The notes: generated by a model not told the origin, from the letters alone. 9,786 nt of DNA from Bradyrhizobium sp. (GCA_013695565.1 JACDAG010000062.1:1-9786); one strand, 5' to 3'. Positions 1-6,718 are shown, numbered from the stretch's first letter. Numbers and translations are program-made.

Positions 1-183
1 GCCTCGACCCCCGCCAGCCCAACATCCAAATTTCCCCGCAAGGTGCTGCAGGGCGGCGCGCATTTGTGCGCGCCGAACTATTGCCGCCGCTATCGCCCCG
101 CGGCGCGTCACGCCGAGTCGATCGACACGTCAACCAGTCACGTCGGATTCCGCTGCGTGGTCCGAAAACAGCAAGCATCATGA
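1..183 (+). CDS. Formylglycine-generating enzyme (sulfatase-modifying factor, SUMF1/FGE family), C-terminal 60 residues only
   Basis: Reading frame 1 is open from the window edge to TGA at 181-183. The encoded tail carries the hallmark end of the FGE family: GGAHLCAPNYCRRYRPAAR at fragment residues 18-36, then TSHVGFRCVV at 45-54. Fragment Cys23 and Cys28 line up with the two active-site cysteines of FGE (Cys336 and Cys341 in human SUMF1), which bind copper and oxidise a target cysteine to formylglycine. The enzyme would act in the cytoplasm on unfolded sulfatase before export. The next gene, 28 bases downstream, is a sulfatase with a Cys-type modification site, which is the expected partner. 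The fragment is cut at its 5' end by the window edge, so its start, length and N-terminal features cannot be judged. Nothing suggests a pseudogene, since both cysteines and the natural stop are present. Confidence 0.9.
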   Translation, partial: ASTPASPTSKFPRKVLQGGAHLCAPNYCRRYRPAARHAESIDTSTSHVGFRCVVRKQQAS

Positions 184-199
184 TTTCTACTGGCGAAAA

Positions 200-205
200 A
201 AGGAG
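200..205 (+). promoter_or_regulatory. Ribosome binding site of the sulfatase gene
   Basis: AAGGAG lies 6 bases before the ATG at 212, in the 28-base gap after the FGE stop codon. It fixes the sulfatase start. The gap is too short for an obvious separate promoter, so the two genes are probably co-transcribed. Confidence 0.75.
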
Positions 206-211
206 AGGCGA

Positions 212-1903
212 ATGTCCAGCGACGGCAAGACCAAAAACCCCCAAGAGGTTTCTTCGACGAAGACCGGCGACAGCGCACTCAACCGGCGAAATATGCTGCT
301 TGGAACGTCCACGCTGGTTGCTGCTGCGGCGCTGACCTCGAGCGCGCTCGCGCAGGCGCAGAAGGCAGCACCGGCTACGCCCGCGGCGGCTACGTCCGGA
401 CGCAAGCCGAACATTCTCGTCATCTTCGGCGACGACGTTGGCCAGACCAATATCAGCGCCTATTCGTTCGGAGTGGTGGGCTACAAGACCCCGAACATCG
501 ACCGCATCGCCAAGGAAGGCATGATGTTCACCGATTACTATGCGGAGAACAGTTGCACGGCGGGTCGCTCCACCTTCATCACCGGACAGGCCTGCCTGCG
601 CACCGGCCTCTCGAAGGTCGGTGCTCCCGGCGCTCCCGTGGGCCTTCAAAAGGGCGACATCACGATCGCCCAGGCGCTCAAGCCGCTGGGTTACGCGACC
701 GGACAGTTCGGCAAAAACCACCTTGGCGACAAGGACGAATATCTGCCGACCAATCATGGCTTCGACGAATTCTTCGGCAACCTCTATCATCTCAACGCCG
801 AGGAAGAGCCCGAGCAGCCCTATTGGCCGAAAGACGATCCGAGGTTCCTGAAAGCCTACTCGCCGCGCGGCGTCATCAAATCCTTCGCCGATGGCAAGAT
901 CGAAGATACCGGGCCGCTGACCAGGAAGCGGATGGAAACCATCGACGACGAAACCACGGCCGCCGCGATCGACTTCATGCAACGGCAAGTTCGCGCCAAC
1001 AAGCCGTTCTTCACCTGGATGAATACGACGCGGATGCACGCATTCACCCATGTGCGTCAGTCGATGCGGGGACAGAGCGGCATGGTCGGCAATGACTACG
1101 CCGACGGCATGCTGGAGCACGACGGCGATGTTGGAAAGCTGCTCAAGACGCTCGACGACCTCGGCATCGCCGACAACACCATCGTCATCTATACGACCGA
1201 CAACGGACCCAACCAGTGGTCGTGGCCCGATGCAGCAACGACGCCGTTCCGCAGCGAGAAAGATACCAACTGGGAAGGCGCCTTCCGGGTGCCGGCGATG
1301 ATCCGCTGGCCCGGCAAGATCAAGGCCGGCGAAGTCTCTAACGAAATCGTTTCCGGGCTGGACTGGTTTCCGACGCTGCTCGCTGCAGCCGGCGACACCG
1401 ACATCAAGGATCGCTTGTTGAAGGGGTGGCAGCCCGCCGGCAATCCCACCACCTTCAGGAACCATCTCGACGGTTTCAACCAGTTGGACTACCTGACGGG
1501 CAAGTCACCGAAGAGCGCGCGTAATGATTTCTACTACTTCAGCGACGACGGAGATCTCGTGGCGATGCGGTTTGACGACTGGAAGATTGTTCTGCGTGAG
1601 CAGCGCCAGCCGGGCGGACTGCGGGTCTGGTCCGAACCCTTCGTAACGCTGCGCGTTCCGAAACTCTACAATCTTCGGATGGATCCGTATGAACGGGCGG
1701 ACGTCGTTTCCGATCAATACTATGACTGGCTGGTCAAGAACGATTATTTGCTGGCGAAGGGGCAAATGAAAGCCGCCGACTTCCTCCTGACCTTCGTCGA
1801 GTATCCGCCCAGTCAACGTCCCGCGAGCTTCAATGTCGAGGGAGTTCGCAAGCAGGTCGACCGGAAGATCGACGAATCGTTCAAGAAGCGCGGTCTGGAG
1901 TAG
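212..1903 (+). CDS. Exported type I sulfatase (arylsulfatase-like), formylglycine-dependent
   Basis: A hydrolase of sulfate esters of the alkaline-phosphatase superfamily, 563 residues, full length. The N-terminus has Arg25-Arg26 in NRRNMLLG, a hydrophobic alanine-rich stretch and an ALAQAQ cleavage region near residues 45-50, which looks like a twin-arginine leader. The sulfatase domain starts near residue 66. Asp74-Asp75 (FGDDVG) are metal ligands. Cys115 in CTAGR fits the C-x-P/A-x-R site and would become formylglycine. GKNHLGD at 168-173 corresponds to the family GKWHLG motif with Asn for Trp, which I believe is common in one arylsulfatase subgroup. Asp330-Asn331 (TTDNGPN) supply further metal ligands, and NWEGAFRVPAMIRWPG follows at 353-368. 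The FGE gene directly upstream supplies the maturation enzyme, and export after folding by Tat suits a protein modified in the cytosol. The substrate cannot be read from sequence: aryl, alkyl or carbohydrate sulfates are all possible. The start is set by AAGGAG six bases upstream. Confidence 0.93.
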   Translation: MSSDGKTKNPQEVSSTKTGDSALNRRNMLLGTSTLVAAAALTSSALAQAQKAAPATPAAATSGRKPNILVIFGDDVGQTNISAYSFGVVGYKTPNIDRIAKEGMMFTDYYAENSCTAGRSTFITGQACLRTGLSKVGAPGAPVGLQKGDITIAQALKPLGYATGQFGKNHLGDKDEYLPTNHGFDEFFGNLYHLNAEEEPEQPYWPKDDPRFLKAYSPRGVIKSFADGKIEDTGPLTRKRMETIDDETTAAAIDFMQRQVRANKPFFTWMNTTRMHAFTHVRQSMRGQSGMVGNDYADGMLEHDGDVGKLLKTLDDLGIADNTIVIYTTDNGPNQWSWPDAATTPFRSEKDTNWEGAFRVPAMIRWPGKIKAGEVSNEIVSGLDWFPTLLAAAGDTDIKDRLLKGWQPAGNPTTFRNHLDGFNQLDYLTGKSPKSARNDFYYFSDDGDLVAMRFDDWKIVLREQRQPGGLRVWSEPFVTLRVPKLYNLRMDPYERADVVSDQYYDWLVKNDYLLAKGQMKAADFLLTFVEYPPSQRPASFNVEGVRKQVDRKIDESFKKRGLE

Positions 1904-1924
1904 GGAAGCCGTCGAGATACGCCG

Positions 1925-1948
1925 CCGGCTCGCCTCCGGGCGGGCCGG
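1925..1948 (+). terminator. GC-rich hairpin after the sulfatase gene (possible terminator or mRNA-end structure)
   Basis: CCGGCTCGCC (1925-1934) pairs with GGCGGGCCGG (1939-1948) around a TCCG loop. The stem is 10 base pairs with a single T-G wobble, and begins 22 bases after the sulfatase stop. There is no T-run right after it; the nearest is five T at 1978-1982, so it is not a classic intrinsic terminator. It could slow polymerase, protect the 3' end of the upstream message, or be a member of a dispersed palindromic repeat family. The rest of the 110-base gap (1904-2013) shows no convincing promoter. Confidence 0.5.
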
Positions 1949-2000
1949 ATCAGATCGGAAGCAGGATTGGCGCACGATTTTTCAATCAGGCAAGTGCACG

Positions 2001-2006
2001 AAGGAG
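2001..2006 (+). promoter_or_regulatory. Ribosome binding site that selects the HdeA-like start
   Basis: AAGGAG is only one base from the ATG at 2008 but seven bases from the in-frame ATG at 2014. Normal spacing therefore favours 2014. Confidence 0.65.
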
Positions 2007-2013
2007 TATGGAT

Positions 2014-2379
2014 ATGAATGTCATCAAGAATGGGTATCGAGAAGGTTTCGTCGTTCTGGCATTGGCGGCGGTTTTAGGGGCCGGTGCGATCTCGCCGGCG
2101 AACGCACAGACCCCGCTTTCGGCTTACACGGATGCGAACGGGTTTATCGACGTGCAAGCGATGACCTGTCCGCAGCTTACAAACACCTTCCAGGAAGATG
2201 CAGACATGTTGGCGGCTTGGTATAGCGGCTGGTACAACGGCTTGGCGAAGAAGCACTTCGCACACATCACGCGCGCAAAATCCGGCGGGCATGAACTGAT
2301 CCTTTATTGCCGCGCCCATCCGCAATTGAAGATCATCGAAGCCATCGACGCATTGCTCAAGAACAAGCCGACGAAATGA
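2014..2379 (+). CDS. Small secreted HdeA/HdeB-family protein (acid-stress chaperone-like)
   Basis: A 121-residue protein from ATG 2014; an in-frame ATG at 2008 would add two residues but sits too close to the ribosome binding site. It has a Sec-type signal peptide with a hydrophobic core (VVLALAAVLGAGAI) and a likely cut after ANA, leaving a mature protein of about 90 residues. The mature part has the HdeA-like layout: MTCPQL near residue 52, then a helix with QEDADMLAAWYSGWYNGLA, then LYCRAHP near residue 99. The two cysteines (52 and 99 from this start) are the only ones in the mature protein and correspond to the disulfide pair of the HdeA fold. Known HdeA and HdeB bind unfolded periplasmic proteins at low pH. 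Many alphaproteobacterial relatives carry this fold with no tested function, so a chaperone role is an inference. The gene sits alone between two gaps of 110 and 115 bases, so it may have its own promoter. Confidence 0.85.
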   Translation: MNVIKNGYREGFVVLALAAVLGAGAISPANAQTPLSAYTDANGFIDVQAMTCPQLTNTFQEDADMLAAWYSGWYNGLAKKHFAHITRAKSGGHELILYCRAHPQLKIIEAIDALLKNKPTK

Positions 2380-2400
2380 GATATCTGACGAGCCTTATGC

Positions 2401-2418
2401 GGCCGGCGGTGGCCGGCC
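2401..2418 (+). repeat. GC-only hairpin after the HdeA-like gene
   Basis: GGCCGGC (2401-2407) pairs perfectly with GCCGGCC (2412-2418) around a GGTG loop, 21 bases past the HdeA-like stop. It lacks a T-run. With the hairpin at 1925-1948 it brackets the HdeA-like gene, and both contain CCGGC/GCCGG arms. It may be a weak terminator, a message-stabilising structure or a small dispersed palindrome. The remainder of the 115-base gap (2380-2494) shows nothing else I can support. Confidence 0.4.
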
Positions 2419-2483
2419 CTGGCTCTGGATGCAAGGCCGCGATATCAGGACAATGGAGGCTGCTGCCGCTGGAAGCCGAAACC

Positions 2484-2489
2484 GGAGAG
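2484..2489 (+). promoter_or_regulatory. Ribosome binding site that selects the HAD phosphatase start
   Basis: GGAGAG lies 5 bases before ATG 2495 and 8 bases before ATG 2498. The further upstream in-frame ATG at 2429 has no comparable site, and using it would place 22 polar residues ahead of the signal peptide. Confidence 0.65.
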
Positions 2490-2494
2490 AAGAA

Positions 2495-3499
2495 ATGATG
2501 CTGTCGCGGCGCAATGTTGGTTTTCTCCTCGGCATCCTTGCCTGCGGTTGGAGCGGCGTAATCCATGCCCAATCCGACCCGCTGCCTTCCTGGAACGACG
2601 GCGCGGTCAAGAAATCCATCACCGATTTCGTCGCCCGCGTGACGACGCAGGGAAGTGCGGAATTCGTGCCGCCCCCCGAGCGCATCGCCACCTTCGATAA
2701 TGACGGCACGCTGTGGTGCGAGCAGCCGTTCTACTTTCAGCTTGCCTTCGCATTCGATCGCATCAAGGCGATGGCGCCGGATCATCCGGAGTGGAAGACG
2801 AAGCAGCCGTTTAAGGCGCTGCTCGATAAGGACATGAAGGCGCTGGCGGCCAGTGGCGAGAAAGGCCTCCTCGATATCGTCGCGGTGACCCACACCGGCA
2901 TGACCACGGACGAGTTCGCCGGTGCCGTGACCGACTGGACCAAAACCGCGCGACATCCGCGCTTCAAGCGTCCCTATACCGAGATGGTCTACCAACCGAT
3001 GCTGGAGCTGCTGGCTTACCTGCGCGCCAACGGCTTCAAGACGTTTGTCGTGTCCGGCGGCGGCGTCGAGTTCATGCGGCCGTGGATGGAGAAGGTCTAT
3101 GGCATCCCACCAGAGCAGGTGGTGGGGTCGTCCGGTGTAGTCAAATTCCAGACCGGCACGGACGGTAAGCCGATCCTGATGAAGCTCGCCAAGATCGAAT
3201 TCATCGATGATGGACCGGGCAAGCCGGTCGGCATTAACAGGTTCATCGGCCGGCGTCCGATCTTTGCGTTCGGCAATTCGGACGGCGATCTGCAGATGCT
3301 GCAATGGATCGCAGCCGGCAACGGCGCGCGCTTCGCCGGGCTGGTGCACCACACCGATGCCGATCGTGAATACGCCTACGACCGGCAATCCAGAATCGGC
3401 AAGCTCGACAAGGCGCTCGATGAGGCTGGTTCACGAGGCTGGACCGTCGTCGACATGAAGCGGGACTGGAAGACGGTGTTTCCGGCGGAAATCAAATGA
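2495..3499 (+). CDS. Exported HAD-superfamily phosphatase (phosphoserine phosphatase-like fold)
   Basis: A 334-residue protein from ATG 2495 (2498 is equally possible). The signal peptide starts MMLSRRNVGFLLG and most likely ends after HA at residue 25. All four HAD motifs are present: FDNDGT with nucleophile Asp68 and acid/base Asp70, Ser187 in VVSGGG, Lys243 after IDDGPG, and GNSDGD with Asp263 and Asp265. This predicts a magnesium-dependent hydrolase that works through an aspartyl-phosphate. The large insert between motifs I and II (about residues 75-180) would be the cap that sets substrate choice. Export is notable because most HAD enzymes of this layout are cytoplasmic, so a periplasmic phosphomonoesterase is expected. 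An Arg-Arg pair sits in the leader, so Tat export is possible; Cys17 in ILAC is a poor lipobox. The stop at 3497-3499 overlaps the ribosome binding site of the next gene, pointing to co-translation. The substrate is unknown. Confidence 0.88.
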   Translation: MMLSRRNVGFLLGILACGWSGVIHAQSDPLPSWNDGAVKKSITDFVARVTTQGSAEFVPPPERIATFDNDGTLWCEQPFYFQLAFAFDRIKAMAPDHPEWKTKQPFKALLDKDMKALAASGEKGLLDIVAVTHTGMTTDEFAGAVTDWTKTARHPRFKRPYTEMVYQPMLELLAYLRANGFKTFVVSGGGVEFMRPWMEKVYGIPPEQVVGSSGVVKFQTGTDGKPILMKLAKIEFIDDGPGKPVGINRFIGRRPIFAFGNSDGDLQMLQWIAAGNGARFAGLVHHTDADREYAYDRQSRIGKLDKALDEAGSRGWTVVDMKRDWKTVFPAEIK

Positions 3500-3503
3500 G
3501 GAG
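3498..3503 (+). promoter_or_regulatory. Ribosome binding site of the first DUF1254/DUF1214 gene, overlapping the previous stop
   Basis: GAGGAG at 3498-3503 is 8 bases before ATG 3512 and overlaps the TGA of the phosphatase gene. A GTG at 3503 is in frame but lies inside this site, so it is unlikely to be the start. Confidence 0.65.
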
Positions 3504-3511
3504 TGGAGGCG

Positions 3512-4936
3512 ATGAATAAAACGGTGCTTGCAGCGCTTACCTTGACGTTCGCTGCGACAGCAGTGTATGCGCAGAGTCCATCACCTGACGATCTCACCCG
3601 CCGTACCATCGAGCGGCGCGCCGTGGAAGCAGTCATCTGGGGCATGCCAGCGGTCAATACCGACCTGATGCTGCAGGAAATGCTCAACAAGACCAGCGCC
3701 AAGGTGGGCCAGGTTGTCTATTGGGGCCGCCCGATGGAATGGCACAACCAGACGCTCACGCCAAACCCCGATGCGATCTACTTCATGGCGTTCTTCAACA
3801 CCAAGGACGGCCCTGTCGTGCTCGATCTCCCCGCCGGGGACGCCAACGGTTCGTTCAATGGCAACATCGTCACCACGTGGCAGATGCCGCTGGAGGATGC
3901 CGGCCTTCTCGGCGCCGACAAGGGCGCCGGCGGAAAATATCTGGTCCTGCCGCCGGGTTACAAGGACAAGACGCCCGATGGTTACACCGCGCTGCAATCC
4001 GATACGTTCGGCGGCTACATGCTGTTGCGCGCGAACTTTGCCAGCCATAGCGACGCCGATGTCGCGAAGGCCATAACGTACGGCAAGAAGATGAAGGTCT
4101 ATCCGTTCGCGCAGGCGGCGAATCCGCCTGCGACCATTTTCACAGATGCCAAGGACGTCACCTTCGACTCCACGATCCGCTACGACGCGAGCTTCTTTCA
4201 GAATCTTGACCGGATCGTGCAGGCCGAGCCCTGGCTCCAGCGCGACCGCGCGATGATCGATCAACTCAAATCGCTCGGCATCGAGAAGGGCAAGCCGTTC
4301 AAGCCGACCGCCCAAACCACGAAATCGCTCGACGCAGGCATACGCGAGGCGAAAGCCATCCTGGAAGGCATGTACGACAAAGGCTGGGGGAGCTTTTTCG
4401 GGAAAGGCCACTGGCGGCCCGCCGCCGCCGCGGAGGCCGTCAAGGCGAATGCCACGGCCTACGGCGATGCCGACGCCTACCCGATCGATCTGCGCGGCAT
4501 GACCTACACATACGGCTTTGTCGGCATCAAGCGGCTGGGCGCTGGCCAGTTCTATTTGATCTCGATCAAGGACAGGAATGGCGCCGCCCTCGACGGCGGC
4601 AACACCTATCGCCTGACCGTGCCGCCGAACGTGCCGATCGAGCAATACTGGTCGGTGACGGTCTATGACCGCAAGACGCACGCCTTGGTCCGCAACCTGC
4701 CGCGCGCCAGCCGATCCTCGCAGATTCCCGAGATGCAGAAGAACGCCGACGGTTCGATCGACGTCTATTTCGGCCCGAAGCCGCCAAAGGGCAAGGACCC
4801 CAACTGGGTGCCGACCGATCCGAAGCGCGGTTTTGAGCTGATGTTCCGGCTCTATGCGCCGAAGAAGGAGTTCTTCGACAAGGTCTGGGTGTTGCCGGAT
4901 GTCGAGAAGGTTGCAGCGAAAAAATCGAGGGAGTGA
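3512..4936 (+). CDS. Exported DUF1254/DUF1214 protein A, function unknown
   Basis: A 474-residue protein with a clear Sec signal peptide, cut after VYA at residue 20. An N-terminal DUF1254 region (about 35-165) carries IWGMPAVNTDLM (42-53) and the family hallmark LTPNPDAIYFMAFFN (82-96), followed by GPVVLDLP. A C-terminal DUF1214 region (about 345-462) carries NTYRLTVPPNVPIEQYWSV (364-382), then NADGSIDVYFGPKPP (411-425), NWVPTDPKRGFELMFRLYAP (431-450) and a final WVLPDV. These two domains usually occur together in secreted bacterial proteins of about 450-500 residues, and no reaction is established for them that I can cite. The middle, residues 170-340, contains a charged helical stretch and WGSFFGKGHWRP. 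The gene starts 12 bases after the phosphatase stop and ends 4 bases before its paralogue. Its C-terminal part departs more from the usual DUF1214 ending (family WPKP..DG.W.PP) than that of protein B, so the two are not recent duplicates. Confidence 0.88.
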   Translation: MNKTVLAALTLTFAATAVYAQSPSPDDLTRRTIERRAVEAVIWGMPAVNTDLMLQEMLNKTSAKVGQVVYWGRPMEWHNQTLTPNPDAIYFMAFFNTKDGPVVLDLPAGDANGSFNGNIVTTWQMPLEDAGLLGADKGAGGKYLVLPPGYKDKTPDGYTALQSDTFGGYMLLRANFASHSDADVAKAITYGKKMKVYPFAQAANPPATIFTDAKDVTFDSTIRYDASFFQNLDRIVQAEPWLQRDRAMIDQLKSLGIEKGKPFKPTAQTTKSLDAGIREAKAILEGMYDKGWGSFFGKGHWRPAAAAEAVKANATAYGDADAYPIDLRGMTYTYGFVGIKRLGAGQFYLISIKDRNGAALDGGNTYRLTVPPNVPIEQYWSVTVYDRKTHALVRNLPRASRSSQIPEMQKNADGSIDVYFGPKPPKGKDPNWVPTDPKRGFELMFRLYAPKKEFFDKVWVLPDVEKVAAKKSRE

Positions 4937-4940
4937 AGCT

Positions 4941-6422
4941 ATGAAGTGTTTCCTGTCCGCATTCCGTGTCGGCGTCATGCTGACGGTGGCAAGCTTCACG
5001 ACGTTGGCGCAGGCGCAAACGCTGCTTCCGGCATCGCCCGGCTGGGCGAAGGCGATGCCGGCCGGACCCGATGTGCGCGTCAAGATCACCGAGGAATATG
5101 CCAGGCAAGTCGGGCGCGATGCCTATTTCTGGACGTGGCCGATGGTGAACATCTACAATCGGCGCCTTGCGTTCGCACAGGCTCCGGAGCCTGGCCTGAT
5201 GGGCGGGGTCCTGCCGTTCGCGCCGCTCAACCGGCTTTCCATGCTGCACGATTATGTGGAGCCCGAAGAACGTGACGTTGCCTGCCCGAACCAGGATGTC
5301 GTCTACGGAGGCGGCGTGCTGGCGCTGGATGTCAGTCCGGTAATGGTGCAGGTTCCGGATTTTGGCGACCGCTTCTGGGTCTACCAGGTCGTCGACCTGC
5401 GCACCGACAGTTTTGCTTCGCTCGGCAAGATGTATGGCACGACACCAGGCTTCTACCTTCTGGCAGGCCCGAATTGGAAGGGCCAGGTTCCGCAAGGTAT
5501 CACTAAGGTCTTTCGCGCGAAAACAGGCACCGGCTTCGTGGTTCCGCGCGTCTTCATGGACGACACCCAAGAGGACCGGCGAGCGATTCAGGACGTCATT
5601 GGTGGCATCAATATCTATCCGCTCTCCGAATTTGACGGCACCGTGAAGCGTCAGGATTGGCGTAAATTGCCAAAGTTCCCCAAGCCTACCGCAGGTGACG
5701 GAGCGGCGGAAACGAGCTGGGTGTTCCCCGAAAAGATATTCGACCAATTGCAGGCGGTGCTGGCGGACGCGACCCCTCTGCCGGGCGAGGAGGCGCGGTA
5801 CGCGCAGGTGCTCGCCGTGATCGCCGCCGCCCAGAAGGACCCGGCTTTGAAGGCGGCAATGATCGACGAAGCGACAAAGACGGAAAAGGAATTGGTTGAC
5901 CCACTGCTGCAATTTCGAAACTGGGGCGTGCAATTGCCCGGCAACTGGAGTTCGACCTCGAACAACGCCGCATTCGGCACCGACTATTTCACGCGCACGG
6001 CGGTAGCCAAATCGAACATTCTCGTCAACGCTCCTACCGAGACCAAATATTTCAGTCAGGACCTGGACGTGAACGGGGGGCGGCTCAACAATGCCAACCG
6101 TTACACCGTTACTTTTGCAAAGGACGCGACGCCGCCGGTGAACGGCTTCTGGTCGCTGTCGATCTACAACGAGCACCATTTCTTCATCAAGAATGCCATC
6201 AACCGCTTTTCCGTCGGCACGAAAAACAAGGATCTCAAGCTCGCCGCCGATGGTTCGCTCACCATTTATGTGCAAGCAGAAGCGCCGACCGATCCTGTTC
6301 AGCGCGCCAACTGGTTGCCCGCACCCAAAGGCGACTTCTCGCTTTATGTCCGTGCCTATTGGCCGAAGCCGGCGGTCACCGACGGCTCGTGGACTCCGCC
6401 GGCGGTGCAGAAGGTGAACTGA
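4941..6422 (+). CDS. Exported DUF1254/DUF1214 protein B, function unknown
   Basis: A 493-residue protein from ATG 4941, with AGGGAG seven bases upstream across the previous stop. The in-frame upstream ATG at 4854 would lie inside protein A and is rejected. The signal peptide ends near AQA at residue 25. The DUF1254 region (about 45-185) has AYFWTWPMVNIYNRR (61-75) and ACPNQDVVYGGGVLALD (114-130), the counterpart of TPNPDAIY in protein A with Cys115 in place of Thr. The DUF1214 region (about 380-490) is textbook: NGFWSLSIYNEHHFFIKNAI (401-420), LAADGSLTIYVQAEAP (434-449), NWLPAPKGDFSLYVRAYWPKP (457-477), DGSWTPPAV. A helical, lysine- and alanine-rich stretch at 260-320 links them. Function is unknown. 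Its tight packing behind protein A suggests matched amounts of two non-identical partners, or two enzymes for related substrates. Confidence 0.9.
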   Translation: MKCFLSAFRVGVMLTVASFTTLAQAQTLLPASPGWAKAMPAGPDVRVKITEEYARQVGRDAYFWTWPMVNIYNRRLAFAQAPEPGLMGGVLPFAPLNRLSMLHDYVEPEERDVACPNQDVVYGGGVLALDVSPVMVQVPDFGDRFWVYQVVDLRTDSFASLGKMYGTTPGFYLLAGPNWKGQVPQGITKVFRAKTGTGFVVPRVFMDDTQEDRRAIQDVIGGINIYPLSEFDGTVKRQDWRKLPKFPKPTAGDGAAETSWVFPEKIFDQLQAVLADATPLPGEEARYAQVLAVIAAAQKDPALKAAMIDEATKTEKELVDPLLQFRNWGVQLPGNWSSTSNNAAFGTDYFTRTAVAKSNILVNAPTETKYFSQDLDVNGGRLNNANRYTVTFAKDATPPVNGFWSLSIYNEHHFFIKNAINRFSVGTKNKDLKLAADGSLTIYVQAEAPTDPVQRANWLPAPKGDFSLYVRAYWPKPAVTDGSWTPPAVQKVN

Positions 6423-6472
6423 ATGTATCGGCGGAATTCCCGGAGCCAATACCAATCACGTAAGGGGCTTTT

Positions 6473-6718
6473 ATGCACGGTCTCGATATCTTTGCCTGGA
6501 TCGTGCTGATCATCCTGGTCACCAGCGTGGTCGCAGTGTTCTGCATCGCCGGGTGGCTACCCGGCCACATCGCAAAATCCCGCAATCATCCCTGGGCCGA
6601 GGCCGTGACGGTCGCGGGGTGGGTGACGCTGATCTGCGGCTTCGCGCTGTGGCCGGTCGCGCTGATCTGGGCCTATGTCGATGTGCCCGCGCCGCGCAAG
6701 GTGGAGCAATCCCGATGA
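6473..6718 (+). CDS. DUF3302 inner-membrane protein (YibI-like)
   Basis: An 81-residue protein with two transmembrane helices, roughly residues 5-29 and 44-69, joined by a short basic loop (LPGHIAKSRNHPWAEAV) that is the recognisable core of the DUF3302 family. The second helix ends ALIWAYVDVP, followed by a short charged tail. E. coli yibI encodes the same family and sits beside yibH, exactly the arrangement here. Its biochemical role is unknown; a small partner or stabiliser of the HlyD-type protein is the natural inference. AAGGGG at 6462-6467 is five bases before the ATG. The 50-base gap from protein B (6423-6472) holds only the palindrome GGAATTCC at 6433-6440. The stop overlaps the next start as ATGA, so translation of the two is probably coupled. 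Confidence 0.88.
   Translation: MHGLDIFAWIVLIILVTSVVAVFCIAGWLPGHIAKSRNHPWAEAVTVAGWVTLICGFALWPVALIWAYVDVPAPRKVEQSR

Noticed and set aside
54..75. Perfect 9-base-pair hairpin CGGCGCGCA/TGCGCGCCG with a TTTG loop, first taken for a terminator or operator ahead of the sulfatase.
   Set aside because: It lies inside the FGE coding frame, over the conserved GGAHLCA codons, and has no T-run. GC-rich codons explain it.
66..335. Open frame starting with GTG at 66 across the FGE end and the sulfatase start.
   Set aside because: It overlaps two well supported genes in another frame, has an arginine- and proline-rich shadow composition and no ribosome binding site.
1949..2000. Possible promoter for the HdeA-like gene (TTGGCG at 1967-1972).
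   Set aside because: No matching -10 element is found at suitable spacing, and the short match is expected by chance. Transcript start mapping would be needed.
2543..2548. Possible lipoprotein cleavage site (ILAC) in the phosphatase leader.
   Set aside because: Leu at the -2 position is a poor lipobox fit, and a standard cleavage region (IHAQ) follows eight residues later.
2357..3388. Minus-strand open frame of 343 codons over the HAD phosphatase.
   Set aside because: The + strand carries all four HAD motifs; the minus frame is a compositional shadow.
3581..5089. Minus-strand open frame of 502 codons.
   Set aside because: Antisense shadow of DUF1254/DUF1214 protein A, with no recognisable domain and no ribosome binding site.
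4566..6455. Long open frame of 629 codons on the minus strand.
   Set aside because: It runs antisense to the two DUF1254/DUF1214 genes, is rich in Arg, His and Val, and shows no family motif. This is the usual antisense shadow of a high-GC gene.
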